From Rhyacophila brunnea (Eukaryota > Arthropoda > Insecta > Trichoptera > Rhyacophilidae): a DNA stretch of 64,000 bases. Positions 23,958 to 34,748 of the stretch are shown here, in pieces. The notes beneath the pieces were generated by a model. The model ran no database searches, had not been told where the DNA came from, and worked only from the letters and a program-made list of their open reading frames with translations. The DNA is taken from the NCBI GenBank assembly GCA_022495005.1, contig JAGYXB010000027.1, forward strand, positions 96,214 through 160,213, read 5' to 3'. The first letter of the stretch is position 1, and each line of letters begins with the position of its first letter. Made by a program: the position numbers and the translations under genes.

Positions 23958-25384
23958 GACTCAAATGGAATAGTACAAAACCTGAATCCAAGTGTCTTCG
24001 GTCGATAGTATTAATATTAGTCTTGATTCTTGCTAACAAGTAACGTTGACAAAGACTACTGACATATTATAGGTAGGCATATTGATGATAACCTTTTCTG
24101 ATACTTATAGGTAAAAATATCAGCTCATTCATTATAGAAATTTATATCTACAATATTTATGACAATATTCATAATAAAATAATTCAAGGAGCATTCTTTT
24201 CATTTTTTCAGCACGAAGCACACGACATTCCTGAGATACAAGCCGCAATGCCGTACGATGCAATTATAATACACGAACATGACATTAAGCAGGAAATAGT
24301 GAATGCTTCCGAAAAAGAAGTCTGTTTAAAATTGACAAGGGCTTCCTTTTATCGCAATAGTTTTGTATGCGATGTATGTTATGCATTTTTCTCTTCAAAA
24401 AAGTTTTTGATCGATCACAAGTGTATGCATGACGCATCTCTGAGTGATAATGAAGTGGCTCTCCTTCGAGCACAAGCCTTCCAAGAGTTTAGTGAATGCT
24501 CGGATTCGTCAATGTTCAATAACGATTCACAGGTACGTTCCATTCTCATTGTGTTATTGCTACCTACTATCTATTTGTTAATTCAAACACTTCGGAGTTG
24601 AATGAAATATATTATATGGTTGCGTTTTTCATACTGGACTGTAATTGATTAGCGGAATGATTGTGATGGTGGATGTGGATGCTGAAAGGGGGCGGTTACA
24701 CGTAGGCTGCCAAACACTGATCTTTTATGATGTTCTGTTGTCTGGTTTAAGCTGGTCTTTGGTGCATGCTCTCTTCCTAGCACAGTACACTTTTGATGAA
24801 TGATATGCTAAATGAGGAAACACCCTGTGCCGGTAACACGACACAGGTGGTCTGATTAACGGAGTTTGCACGGAGGCTCGGTTAGAATTATGGCTTCCAC
24901 AACGGTTGCACTGGACACGCTCGTGGTATGCACTTTATTTTTTGAATCAGTCTGTATGTTTAAATTACTCATTAAACGACGGTATAGCAGTAATAAGCCT
25001 ACACGCGCCCATTTTCATGTGGTAACTGAATGTTATTCGATATCTGACAATAGCTGGGATTTGAGGTGGAGGATGTATAGGGAAACATAGAGCCACCATA
25101 ATTGGCCCAACTAATTAATATATATGGTAATCACCTGTTACTTTATTTACCTATGTCACTAGTTTCACTGTAATTCATATTTATACCCTCCATCATAATC
25201 AACATAATGCTGAATAAAATGATTATCCACCTCACGTTGCTTTGTTTACATTATTTTTTGACAGTGGTTACATAGGCTTTGTGGACAACTAATTATGGCC
25301 TCTTCACTGACTTCGTATGTCACCGTCTCATATTTTAACAGCATTGAGTGACACTTTTACAGCCTAAACCAGGGAACATAGAAT

Positions 25385-25632
25385 TGGTGGGATATGAAAT
25401 ACCTAACTGGTGTGGAATAATAGGCAACTTATCTTGGATGTAGAAGAATATGGGATAAAATTAAACACGTGTTAAGAATACGTCATTCTAAGCTTGTCCT
25501 TCGTTCTGACAACTGCTGTCGGTTTATGCACTGACGCTCATTTAAATTGCAACACACACTATTCTTCGTCTATTATGTGTATTTCATTTTTGCAGGTCAC
25601 ACATTCAAATTCCTTCTTCAAAATGTAATAAA
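25385..25632 (+). repeat. Dispersed repeat, copy 1 (partner at 31804-32052)
   Basis: Both copies share, in order, CTAACTGGTGTGGA, AGAATATGGGAT, GCTTGTCCTTC, TTCTGAC, CTGACGCTCATT and CACACTATT-like blocks at similar spacing and in the same orientation. This copy is in intron 2 of the right ZNF gene. It has no open frame or terminal repeats and its class is unknown. Confidence 0.6.
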
Positions 25633-25823
25633 TTGAGATATAGCCTATCTGAATTATATTTCCTAATCTGTTCTGTGCTATTGACATGTCAGATAACGCC
25701 ATTACATACTTTGAAGATGTATATTATCTAATTTACTTTTCAAAAATGGTTTATCTATTTTTTATGGTCCTTATTTTGGCACCAATATTTCATAAAGTTA
25801 ATTAAGTACCCACAATTAGACAC

Positions 25824-25897
25824 CCACGGCGGCCGCGCGGTTTAAGCGTTGGACTATAACGCCGTGGGTCCCAGGTTCAAATCCTGAATCTGGCAAG
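25824..25897 (+). other. tRNA-like element (A and B box), probable SINE head
   Basis: GGCCGCGCGGTTTAAGCG resembles a Pol III A box, and GGTTCAAATCC matches the B box. GCGTT and AACGC can form a five-base anticodon stem around a seven-base loop, and CAGG/CCTG can form a T stem. The acceptor stem does not pair well and no CCA or clean isotype is evident, so a tRNA-derived SINE or tRNA pseudogene fits better than a functional tRNA. Confidence 0.5.
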
Positions 25898-26159
25898 TAC
25901 CTAAACATATTATTATATATTGTGTATGAGTCAGAGTGTGGACCTAATAGGTTGAGCAAGTGGCTGACATCCATTTCTCGTAAAAACAAAATCTGTTAAT
26001 ACAAACCTCAACTGTATGGAGCCCCATATGATCCTATTAGGATCGGACATGGTTGACAAAAAAATAAATAATTTAGTACCCAATACAGTTTTGGCACAAA
26101 CAAAATATTTATCAATCAAGTCAATAATAAATCCATAGTATTTACTAGTTTGATAGCTA

Positions 26160-26262
26160 CATATCGATACCCTCATCATTCGCCGATGTTGATCCACTGC
26201 TAGATGAAAACCTCCCTTAGTCCTATCCACTTTTTTCTTCTCTCGAATCGATACCATTGTGG
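26160..26262 (+). repeat. LINE-type 3' tail remnant
   Basis: TTGATCCACTGCTAGATGAA followed by AACCTCCCTTAG and TCCAC resembles the common lepidopteran LINE 3' tail. The reverse complement of a related stretch is at about 18780-18880 in the left ZNF copy, so it was probably present before the duplication. A further copy is at 56396-56455. Confidence 0.5.
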
Positions 26263-26537
26263 TTATAAACAGAAGCAACTCCCTCGTATTAAAATAATGG
26301 CATTTGAAATTTTATTTTTGTTTTTTAGTGGTCTGACATTAACCTTGCTAGTCTAAAGTCTGAGACAGGTCCTCAACTAGTTGATTTGAAGGACGAATTT
26401 ATAGAAGACACAAAACCCCAAATCAAATATGAAGATTCACAACCGGGTTGCTCATATTCCGAATGCAAGCCAGTAGAACAGGTAGGAACGTTTATAATAT
26501 TAATTTATTTATTACTGTGTAATTCTGATTAATAGAG

Positions 26538-27290
26538 CAGCCATTTCCAAACTGGGGAGGCGCGGACTGTTGCAAAGGAAAGCGCGAAAAGTTTAACACA
26601 ACAATGTAGCCACAGGTTTGCATTAAGTGCATAGTTCATAAAACGGCAGCTCGTTATAAACTACATAAAAAACAGTCCTATAAATGTTAAGTTGTTGGCA
26701 AACCTGTATGAAGATATAGAGACTAATAATTTTATTGTATTATACCTCATTTCTATACTATTGTGCATGGCCCCCACAAGAGGAGGCCCGGCGTTGCGGA
26801 ACGACCAGTTAAGTAAGATAAACACACGCTACAAATTCATTCTATTAGTAAAAAAAGTCGCCTGCGGCGCTATTTCAGTTACATATTGTTAGCATTTTCT
26901 AATATTATATATGTCTGTGTGATACAATTTGATGTGATTGTGTGATTGATGATAATTCACATGTAGAATTTTATTTTATAATATAAAATTTATATTTATG
27001 CTATATGGAAACAAAAACCTTTGTTCAATTTTCGTCGAATCGAACTGAAGAATAATATAATACTTTGACCAGAAAAGCAATGCAAGTAGGTATTGCTTCC
27101 ATTAGTAACATCATATTTATGCGAAACAGAATTTTCTGTATTAGATGCAATGAAATCCATCTATCGAGCCCGTTTAATAGAAAAAACCACTTTTTGTAAA
27201 ATATATTTGATGAAATAAAGGGAGGGGGGAGGCGCCTAGATGACATTTTTTTAAAAGGAGGCGTAGTTACGTAAAGTTTGGAAACCACTG
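26538..27290. mobile_element. hAT-type insertion present only in the right ZNF copy
   Basis: The ends are CAGCCATTTCCAAACT and, read inward from the right, CAGTGGTTTCCAAACT. The flanks TAATAGAG and TGATAGAG agree at seven of eight positions, fitting a hAT 8-bp duplication. Removing this segment restores colinearity with the left ZNF copy, where the third exon is followed almost directly by the MITE. Part of the interior (about 26765-26880, GCCCCCACAAGAGGAGGCCC) belongs to the repeat family at 35345 and 48381. Confidence 0.8.
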
Positions 27291-27305
27291 TGATAGAGTA
27301 TAATA

Positions 27306-27665
27306 CCCCGTATACACGTGCATGGATTTACTGCTGACAGTACGTATTATCGCGGCCATAACAATAAAACGTACGTGTAAACACGTATTATCGTGCAACA
27401 TTGCATGCGATATTTGTACATGCATGGCGGTGCGCATGCGCAGTAAAACGATGGTGGCGAACCTGCCAGAAGAAATATGAAATACACCGCACAGTATATT
27501 TTGACGTCTACCGATTATCTAAGAACAAGACAACATCGCGTCTCGCTTACGCTTAAAAATGATTTTGCAGAGACAGTCAGCACTTTTACGTGTAAATAGT
27601 TATCAATGCAATAGTTTAAAATACACACTACTAGTGCAAGTAAATTCATGTACGTGTACAGGCGC
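27306..27665. mobile_element. MITE copy 2 (reverse complement of the unit at 18136-18503)
   Basis: It starts CCCGTATACACGTGCATGG and ends CATGTACGTGTACAGGCG. The interior matches the left copy throughout in inverted orientation, including CGCGTCTCGCTTACGCTT and the GCGCATGCGCAGT palindrome. Similarity continues a few bases past the end into GCTAGTATGTTATTTTCTT and then stops, which marks the limit of the inverted duplication. Confidence 0.85.
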
Positions 27666-29253
27666 TAGTATGTTATTTTCTTGTTTCTATATTTTGCATA
27701 TTTATATTTTTGAGAAAAAAATCTATGATTTTTAAAATAAATATAAAATACACTATCAATGAATTATTATAAAATACTTTCACTGAATACAAGAATTCTA
27801 TAACTAAAATTTATATATTCTTTTATATAACACGGAACGAATTCAAATTTTATCAAGTATTTTTTAATTGCAAGTTTATCTTTGACTTTAATAAAAATGT
27901 TATAATGTTTTGAGGTTTAAATTGATAATAAATTATAACAATCTCAAAGCTTAATACTTATCCACTAGGTGCCTCTGCTAGGCGGAGCACTCACCTTAAG
28001 CCCAAACGAAATGCCGGATCATCGAACGGTAGTGTACATTTTTTACACTTTTTACTCCACTGATATGCCTTTTGCCTGATTACCTCGAATAAAATTAAGT
28101 CAAATGGTTTTCACTTGAAAAAATATAATAATTTGTACTTAGTACATACTTGAAAAATAAATTGATATTATATGTATAAATAGAGTTTGCTAAAAACCTC
28201 AAATGGAAATAGACTGGACACAGCTCAAAAAAGAGACAATCGTTGGACAAATTTAATCATTCAGTATATAAATAAAAAGGATTTCAAGTTCTCTCATTGT
28301 TATTTTTAACCCCTTTTTAATAGAATTCTGAAAAACTACTTTTTCATTTTTTTTTTCAATTAAAGACTGCTCGGCACGTCACAGTCGAAAGATTTTATTT
28401 GGGAAATTTCGGCACGCTTACTTAACGTTACACTGTTCTATAGAGTTCTTGTCGTGTTGACTTGTCAGACCATTTCTATTCTATTGATTAAGTTGGCGCT
28501 GCTCCGCGCAATAGGTGAATTGAGACGGTTCAACTTTTTTATAGGTCATCACTGGTGTGTTTTTAAAATAATTAAAATTTTGTTTTTTATATGCTCCTTT
28601 ACCTCGTAATATTTTAACCATATATTATTAATGAATGATCAATATGCATTTACCATTGGTGTAACCATTGAGTTTTCACTTACTGATATCATCTCCCCGA
28701 CAGTATTTGACGTTTGCCATGTCTAGGTATAATGTTTCTACCTGGATATTTTACTTATAATGAACTGTTAATTAAAAATTTCATAATTTATTAATAATTT
28801 TGGATGTTTTTTTAGACTATCGCTAGAAGCACTGTACCGGCCAACGTTGCGAGTCTCATATCGTCCTGGGACGTGACTGAAGCACAAGCATCTAACAAAG
28901 ACCTACACATTGAGGAAAAAGACATTAAGAAAGAACTCGGGGAATATGTTGAAAGGTACAAAGATGTCGCCTGTCGCAATAGTAAACGTGATATTTGTCA
29001 AACGAATATGGTTAACACAAAATTATTAGTGGCTGTTATACAACTGGAAACAAAATTGTTTCATAAACAAAATGTTGTGTGCAGTATTTGTTTTGATTTT
29101 TTTTTCTTCGTTCGACCTGATGTTGCTTCACAAAGCGATAAATAAAACAACAATTGCGAAAACGACCGATTCCATTGCAGGGCTGGTTAAATGTGACGAT
29201 GGTCATTGTTCGAGGTTTCGTTCTGGCCAAGTCGTGAAATCATTCAAATTGAC

Positions 29254-30031
29254 ATATTCTGATGAAAATCCATTCAAGTGCGATAACTGCAATTACTCAT
29301 GCAGACAGTCAGGTATCATGAAAACACACAAAATGACTCACTCTGGTAAAAAGCCATTTAACTGTGATATATGCAATTACTCATGCAGACAGTCAGGTAA
29401 CATGAAAAGACACACAATGTGTCATTCTGGTGAAAAGCCATTTAAATGTGATGTATGCAATTACTCCTGCAGATATTCAGGTAACATGAAAACACACAAA
29501 ATGAATCATTCTGGTAAAAATCCATTTAACCGTGTTAAAGGCAATTACTCGTGCACGACGTCTAGTAGCATGAAAACACAAAAAGTGACTCATACTGGTG
29601 AAATGCCATTTAACTGTGATAAATGCAATTACTAATGCAAACTATCAGGTGACATGAAAACACACAAAATGACTCGTTCTGGTGAAACGCCATTTAAATG
29701 TGATATATGCAATTACTCATGCAGACATTCAGGTAAAATGAAAAAACACAAAATGACCCATCCTGGCGAAAAGCCATTTAACTGTGATAAGTGCAATTAC
29801 TCATGCAGAAAGTCTAGTGGCATGAAAACACACAAAATGACTCATTCTGGTGAAAAACCATTCAAATGTGACATATGCAATTATTCATGCACGACGTCTG
29901 GTAGCATGAAAACACATAAAATGACTCATACTGGTGAAAAGCCATTTAACTGTGATATATGCAATTACTCATGCAGACTGTCTGGTAACATGAAAAGACA
30001 CAAAATGGGTCATTCTGGTGTAAAGTTATAA
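29254..30031 (+). pseudogene. Tandem C2H2 finger array of the right ZNF gene
   Basis: Nine finger units are separated by HSGEKPFKCD- or HTGEKPFNCD-type linkers. Most read CDICNYSCRQSGNMKRH followed by x3-H. All carry Cys where the classical Phe lies (C-x2-C-x3-C), as in some REST-like fingers. Finger 4 has lost both zinc cysteines and its first His (PFNRVKGNYSC, MKTQKVTH). Finger 5 carries the TAA stop (TCA to TAA) and has Arg in place of its last His (MTRSGE). Fingers 1-3 and 6-9 keep their ligands. Beyond 30031 at least three more units (to about 30250) are recognisable only as fragments, with many shifts. Confidence 0.85.
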
Positions 30032-30269
30032 TGTGATAAATGTAATTACTCAAGCATAACGTCTGGTTCAATCTGGTGAAAAGCTACTTAAATTGTAATT
30101 ACTCGTGCATAAAATCTGGTAGAATGAAATTGCATAAAAAGACATTCTGTTGAAAAACCATTGAAATGTGATTAACAAAATTACTCATACAGACAGGTAC
30201 CATGAAAAACACAAAAAGACGCAATCTGGTGAAAAGCCTTTTAAATAATAAAGAAATCAGCCGATAGTA

Positions 30270-31800
30270 GTCTGGTGTACAGAATAGATACGCTGGTAGG
30301 TAAAGACATCTCCTTAATTAAATCGTAATACGTATGACGTCACTAAATACAAAAAAAAATGTACAACTGTCATCGTATCTTCGTTCATGCCTGTAAATTA
30401 TTGGTGTTATTTAATGTTCTATGCATGCTCCTCTTAATTATTAAACGTTTGCCTTGTTATGGTAATATTAGTTATGTCCAAAGAGATTGGACTTAGTTCT
30501 GTCTAAATAAAATGTCAGCCGACGGAAGTTTTTGTTTTGAATAAATGAACCCAACATTTTTAGCCGTTTGACAAGTGGAAGGTACCTGCTGAGTATGACG
30601 ATAGCTTGGTTAAAACTGTATTTAGTGACAATATGTAATATATTTTATACATTAATAAATAAAATCGCAAACTTATTTGGTTTTAACCGTTTTTATTCAC
30701 ACTATCCCATTCATAATAAGTAGCACCTGTTCGCACAAGGAAACTACATTAATATGAGATTCATCATTGTAACCCACATAGTTATTGCCATCTCCCGTCA
30801 GAGCAAAAAAGATGTATTCTCTTTCTTCTCCCGGTATGCTGGTTATCGTCTGTTATTTGGACTTGGGAGTGAACAATATTAATACTTCGGAATGGTCTAA
30901 AACAGCAATTTTTATTAAATCGTTTTTATTCCTCTTCTCTTAGTGACATGATATCAATTGACAACGCAGATAACGGCGGAAACAGTGGGCTTATTTTTCG
31001 TAATACATTTACAGGTAACAGCGTAGGTATACATTTCATATTTAAAATTTTTATTTGTAGAAATATTTATTGTCACTCGTATGACTGTAAAATAATTTTC
31101 GCACACTTTTCAATGTCTGAATGTATTTAATAATGATGGTTCGCAAATAATTTTGACGTATCCTTTCCAAGGCTTTGGGTTGCCTAGTGCCCTGAAATTC
31201 TAATATTAAATTTCCTCGTAGTTTTTATCAGTACTATCGTATTAGATCAAAAAAATAGTCCCCTCTTTTCACCAGCTATTGCGTGGAGTGATCGATCTAT
31301 ATTATGACCTCCCAAGCCTCAGAAGACTCATTATATACCTATTAAAGCTGATGAAATACCTAGCCAACTTTATAAGTCGATAAGGGCTAATCAGGGAATA
31401 CAGACTTAATGGGAATTGAAATGTGTCGGAAAATATGGGACAATAAACTATTTATTTTATTCAACAAATAAGACACGAGATTTGAGAATGTTACATTCTT
31501 TATTATATTGAACATGCATACATACGTTATATTATATATACACTACAAAATATTTTTTCTGAGAATTTATGAGAAAAAATCAAGGATTACCTTTGTGTTT
31601 TAATTAATCAATACGTATCTAAAAACACTGAAAAGAATAATATTAATTACCTACTTATATATATATACATATTATATTTTAAGTGAGAGATAAACCTACA
31701 ACTTTTTTATTTTTATTAAATGTGAATTTGTTAAATGATACTCGTACCATCCAGGTTTTATAAAAATTTATTTTATGGTCATGTTTTTGACAGATAACTC
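30270..31800. other. Intergenic, no gene seen
   Basis: This follows the decayed end of the finger array. AATAAA-type signals occur at about 30247 and 30655. The sequence is otherwise AT-rich with short frames only, such as one of 60 residues at 30948-31130 with no recognised domain. Confidence 0.5.
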
Positions 31801-31803
31801 AAA

Positions 31804-32052
31804 TAGTGGCAACTGAAACACTTAACTGGTGTGGAGTAAGAGGCCACCGATCTTGAGTGTGGAAGAATATGGGATCAACTTAAACACGCGTCGAGAAAAC
31901 GCTTGTCCTTCATTCTGACTACTCTCGGTTTATTCACTGACGCTCATTCAATAATGGTATAATTGAAGGTTAAAACACACTATTGCGCGTCTATAATGTA
32001 TAGTTAATTTTCGTATGACACTCACATTCAAAACTCTGCATCAAAATCTCTT
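31804..32052 (+). repeat. Dispersed repeat, copy 2 (partner at 25385-25632)
   Basis: Same block order as copy 1: TTAACTGGTGTGGAGTAAG, AAGAATATGGGATCA, TTGTCCTTCATTCTGACTAC, CACTGACGCTCATTCA. It lies outside the duplicated segment, so it is an independent copy. Confidence 0.6.
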
Positions 32053-32059
32053 CTGTGGT

Positions 32060-33760
32060 TTTCATTTAAACCACTATTATCTTTTTTTTTCTTGTGCAGC
32101 ACATTTTTTTTGAGGTATATCAAATCAAACTACAATGTTTTGATCATAGTTACCTACTGTAATGACATTCGATATAAATAAAAATCATTTCAAGTTATAC
32201 ACTATATATAATTATTATGTAATTGACATAATGCAATATTTTTAAAAAATATTTTTTGTTTTCCCTTGTTAGCTAGACACCACACTGCGCCTTCAAGAAT
32301 ACATGTCGCTCTGAAGTTTCTTAGCATAATTCCAAGTCATACCGACATTTCGCAGGTCTCCAGTGTTCATTCTATAGATAGATGGTATTTATCTACTTTC
32401 CAGGAAGCCAGAATCTATTTGGCTGGAAGCAGGTTGAAGTTTTTTCTCAAAACGCAGTAAAGCTAACTCCAGCCTTTTTGGTACCTAGTTTTTTTGCGGT
32501 CACGTGCATTCTCCAAACACTTTGAATCCAGTGGGTTTAAGGGTGTACCTGTGGGCATTTAGTGCTCCGCTTTTTGGGTACCACTGTAGGACGGCATTTG
32601 TTTAGCAGTTGACATCTCTAGTCTATTACTATTTCATCTGCTTAGCGAGCTCGATCACATCGCGTAATTTTGTCTGCTTCTTTATCTATTAGTTTATTTT
32701 GCTATCTTTAACCGCTGTGCCCAAGAAGCACCTTTTCATGTCAAGTTGTGCAAGCTATCCATTTTTTTTTTAAATTTATCTTACATTAAGAATATGTGTT
32801 TTTCAAAATTATGTATGTTCAAGATTTAGAATGGTACATTCTTAAAATCTTGTGAATTATTCGTTGAATAAAAGAAATAGTTAATTAAAATAAATTCGTT
32901 GTATGTAGTATAACACACTGATAACTGTCGAGGAATCTTTGGTAGTAAAGGACCCATCTCTGAATTCTTCAATTTAATTTTGCAATACAAGTGCTGATAT
33001 ATCTTGGCGCAAAATATGTTTGTTTATCGACTCTATAAGTATTATGTATTGGATCAATGCAATAAAGAAAAATAAAATATCTGGTACATCGAGCCTACTA
33101 GTTAAAATTAATTGTATTTTACGGTTGCATTTATATAAACATTTAAAAGTGTGGTGTGTTAATGAGCGAATTTAAATGCAACAAACATTCTGGCAATCGA
33201 AAATAATACATAAATAATCTATCTGACCACGTTTTATCATTCTAAGTTTATAAAAAGAGTTCTGATAAACCAGTTGTTATGATCCTAGAGCGCGATGCAG
33301 AACGGTAGACGTAAAGCTGCCGTTCTAATGGCTTAATTACATTGACAGACGCGCAGACCCAACCCGATCCAACGATCCACGCCGACCGTCGTCGCCAACG
33401 TTTTTACACTATTTGCAATTACATGCAACGATTCAATCGCGTTGGTCCTTGTTTTTGATTGGTTTAAAATAAACATAGTGTTGCTATTATTACTTCATTT
33501 TTCATGCGGTATTTTCTGACTCGTTTGTGAATTCATTAGTCAGGTTGAGGATTATCCCTAATAGCAATGGTTGGGTCGTCATTTTATCGAGAAGAGACGC
33601 ATTTTTTGGCCCGTGATACTTGAAGTGCTATCACTATTATGATGTTTCAATGACCAAAAATATTTATTTTGTTATTCGGCTGCATTTAGTGTGTCGTAAT
33701 TTTTGAAGCTACGTATCCTGTTAGTTTTGGTTTAGCAATTTTTACCGCAATAAATTGGTA
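32060..33760. other. Intergenic with a SINE tail, otherwise no gene seen
   Basis: A balanced-composition stretch at 32270-32640 has a 64-residue plus frame without a recognisable domain. The rest is AT-rich. The SINE-tail repeat at 32801-32882 is listed separately. Confidence 0.45.
32801..32882 (+). repeat. SINE tail without head
   Basis: TTCAAAATTATGTATGTTCA, TAGAATGGTACATTCTTAAA and TGTGAATTATTCGTTGAATA match the 3' half of the tRNA-headed SINE at 44104-44330 almost base for base. No tRNA-like head precedes it, so it is a 5'-truncated copy. Confidence 0.75.
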
Positions 33761-33761
33761 G

Positions 33762-34748
33762 TTAGATATTATGTTGTATAGGTACTTGATTTGAAACAAG
33801 ACTCACGATGTCGTTTTTCATCAGTATGTGTGTCTTTTTATGTCTTTTAAGATCACTATTTGTAACGAACTTTTTAAAACACACGTCGCATTGATGTGGT
33901 TTTTCACCAGTATGTGTCATTTTATGTATTTTGAGAGTACTGATTTGAGTAAAGTTTTTTAAACACACATCGCATTGATGTGGTTTTTCACCAGTATGTG
34001 TCAATTTATGTCTTTTGAGATCATTATTTACAATGAACTTTTTAAAACACACATTGCATTGATGTGGTTTTTCCCCAGAATGTGTCATTTTATGGATTTT
34101 GAGATAACTATTTTGCAGAAATTTTTTAAAGCACACATCACACTGATGTGGTTTTTCACCAATATGTGTCAATTTATGTCGTCTAAGACCTTTTTTTGCA
34201 ATGAACTTTTTAAAACACACATCGCAATGTAGTGGTTTTTCACCAGTGTGTATCATTTTATGTGTTTTGAGAGTACTGATTTGAGCAAATTTTTTTAAAC
34301 ACACATCGCATTGATGTGGTTTTTCACTAGTATGTGTCATTTTATGATTTTTAAGATGACTACTTCGAGAGAATATTTTAAAACATAAATCACATTGATG
34401 TGATTTTTTACCAATATGTGTTTTGTATAACTTAAGATGCTGAGACTTGGTGCATGAAATATAATGACTATTTAGATGATTTACAGATTCAAACACTCCA
34501 TAACAATCATTGCAAATAAAGTTACGTGGAAAATGTGTAACTCTTCTCAAGACAATTCGAACCACTTTTGGCAAGTATGATTTCAGAACTTGAACGTTTT
34601 GTTCATCTATAATTATCTCTGAATGCTGTATTATATTTTCCATTTTATTGGATGCAGGTGTTATGTTGTTAATGGCCAGGCTATTGTTAACCGTATGTTT
34701 TCTTACGATGTCCAGTGGTTTATGTGTGAAACATTGCCGATAAGAAAT
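33762..34748 (-). CDS. Finger exon of the third ZNF gene
   Basis: This single exon encodes about 328 residues counted from the acceptor. A Met at 34643 could serve as an internal start, giving 293 residues. The first finger is atypical, with a long C-terminal spacing (H-x3-Y-x2-C). The seven following fingers use the C-x2-C-x12-H-x3-H spacing with a Phe core (CFKKF, CLKKF). Fingers with FAQISTLKTHK / FTQISTLKIHK, and with FIVNNDLKRHK / FVTNSDLKRHK, are near-duplicates of each other, pointing to internal expansion. The reading frame is undamaged, unlike the array at 29-30 kb. Plus-strand frames across it are shadows. Confidence 0.9.
   Translation of the reverse strand: MSYRQCFTHKPLDIVRKHTVNNSLAINNITPASNKMENIIQHSEIIIDEQNVQVLKSYLPKVVRIVLRRVTHFPRNFICNDCYGVFESVNHLNSHYISCTKSQHLKLYKTHIGKKSHQCDLCFKIFSRSSHLKNHKMTHTSEKPHQCDVCLKKFAQISTLKTHKMIHTGEKPLHCDVCFKKFIAKKGLRRHKLTHIGEKPHQCDVCFKKFLQNSYLKIHKMTHSGEKPHQCNVCFKKFIVNNDLKRHKLTHTGEKPHQCDVCLKNFTQISTLKIHKMTHTGEKPHQCDVCFKKFVTNSDLKRHKKTHILMKNDIVSLVSNQVPIQHNI

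Larger units (their letters stand above)
23382..30031 (+). pseudogene. Right ZNF paralog: C2H2 zinc-finger gene, disrupted array
   Basis: Exon 1 is 23382-23510 (MDVKSEICDLESYC, NTNIKQENADEATCIFE). Exon 2 is 24212-24532 (MPYDAIIIHEHDIKQEI, finger-like FVCDVCYAFFSSKKFL). Exon 3 is 26329-26481 (WSDINLASLKSETGP, DEFIEDTKPQIKYEDSQPG). A possible short exon is 27969-28028. The last exon starts at 28816 (TIARSTVPANVASLISSWD, IEEKDIKKELGEY) and contains the finger array. All junctions are phase 0. In the last exon a run of nine T (29092-29100 and on to 29105) shifts the frame just inside an atypical first finger. One T fewer would continue VVCSICFDFFSSFDL into the array, as in exon 2 of both paralogs. 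A TAA at 29633-29635 then interrupts finger 5. Members of this class are nuclear DNA-binding regulators. The gene is either a recent pseudogene or damaged by assembly errors. Confidence 0.75.

Noticed and set aside
25931..26278. Minus-strand open frame of 115 residues
   Set aside because: It runs over a LINE-type tail and intron sequence of the right ZNF gene; no domain and no matching frame in the left paralog.
33975..34232. Plus-strand open frame with repeated MWFF text
   Set aside because: Antisense of the repeated zinc-finger linkers of the third ZNF gene.
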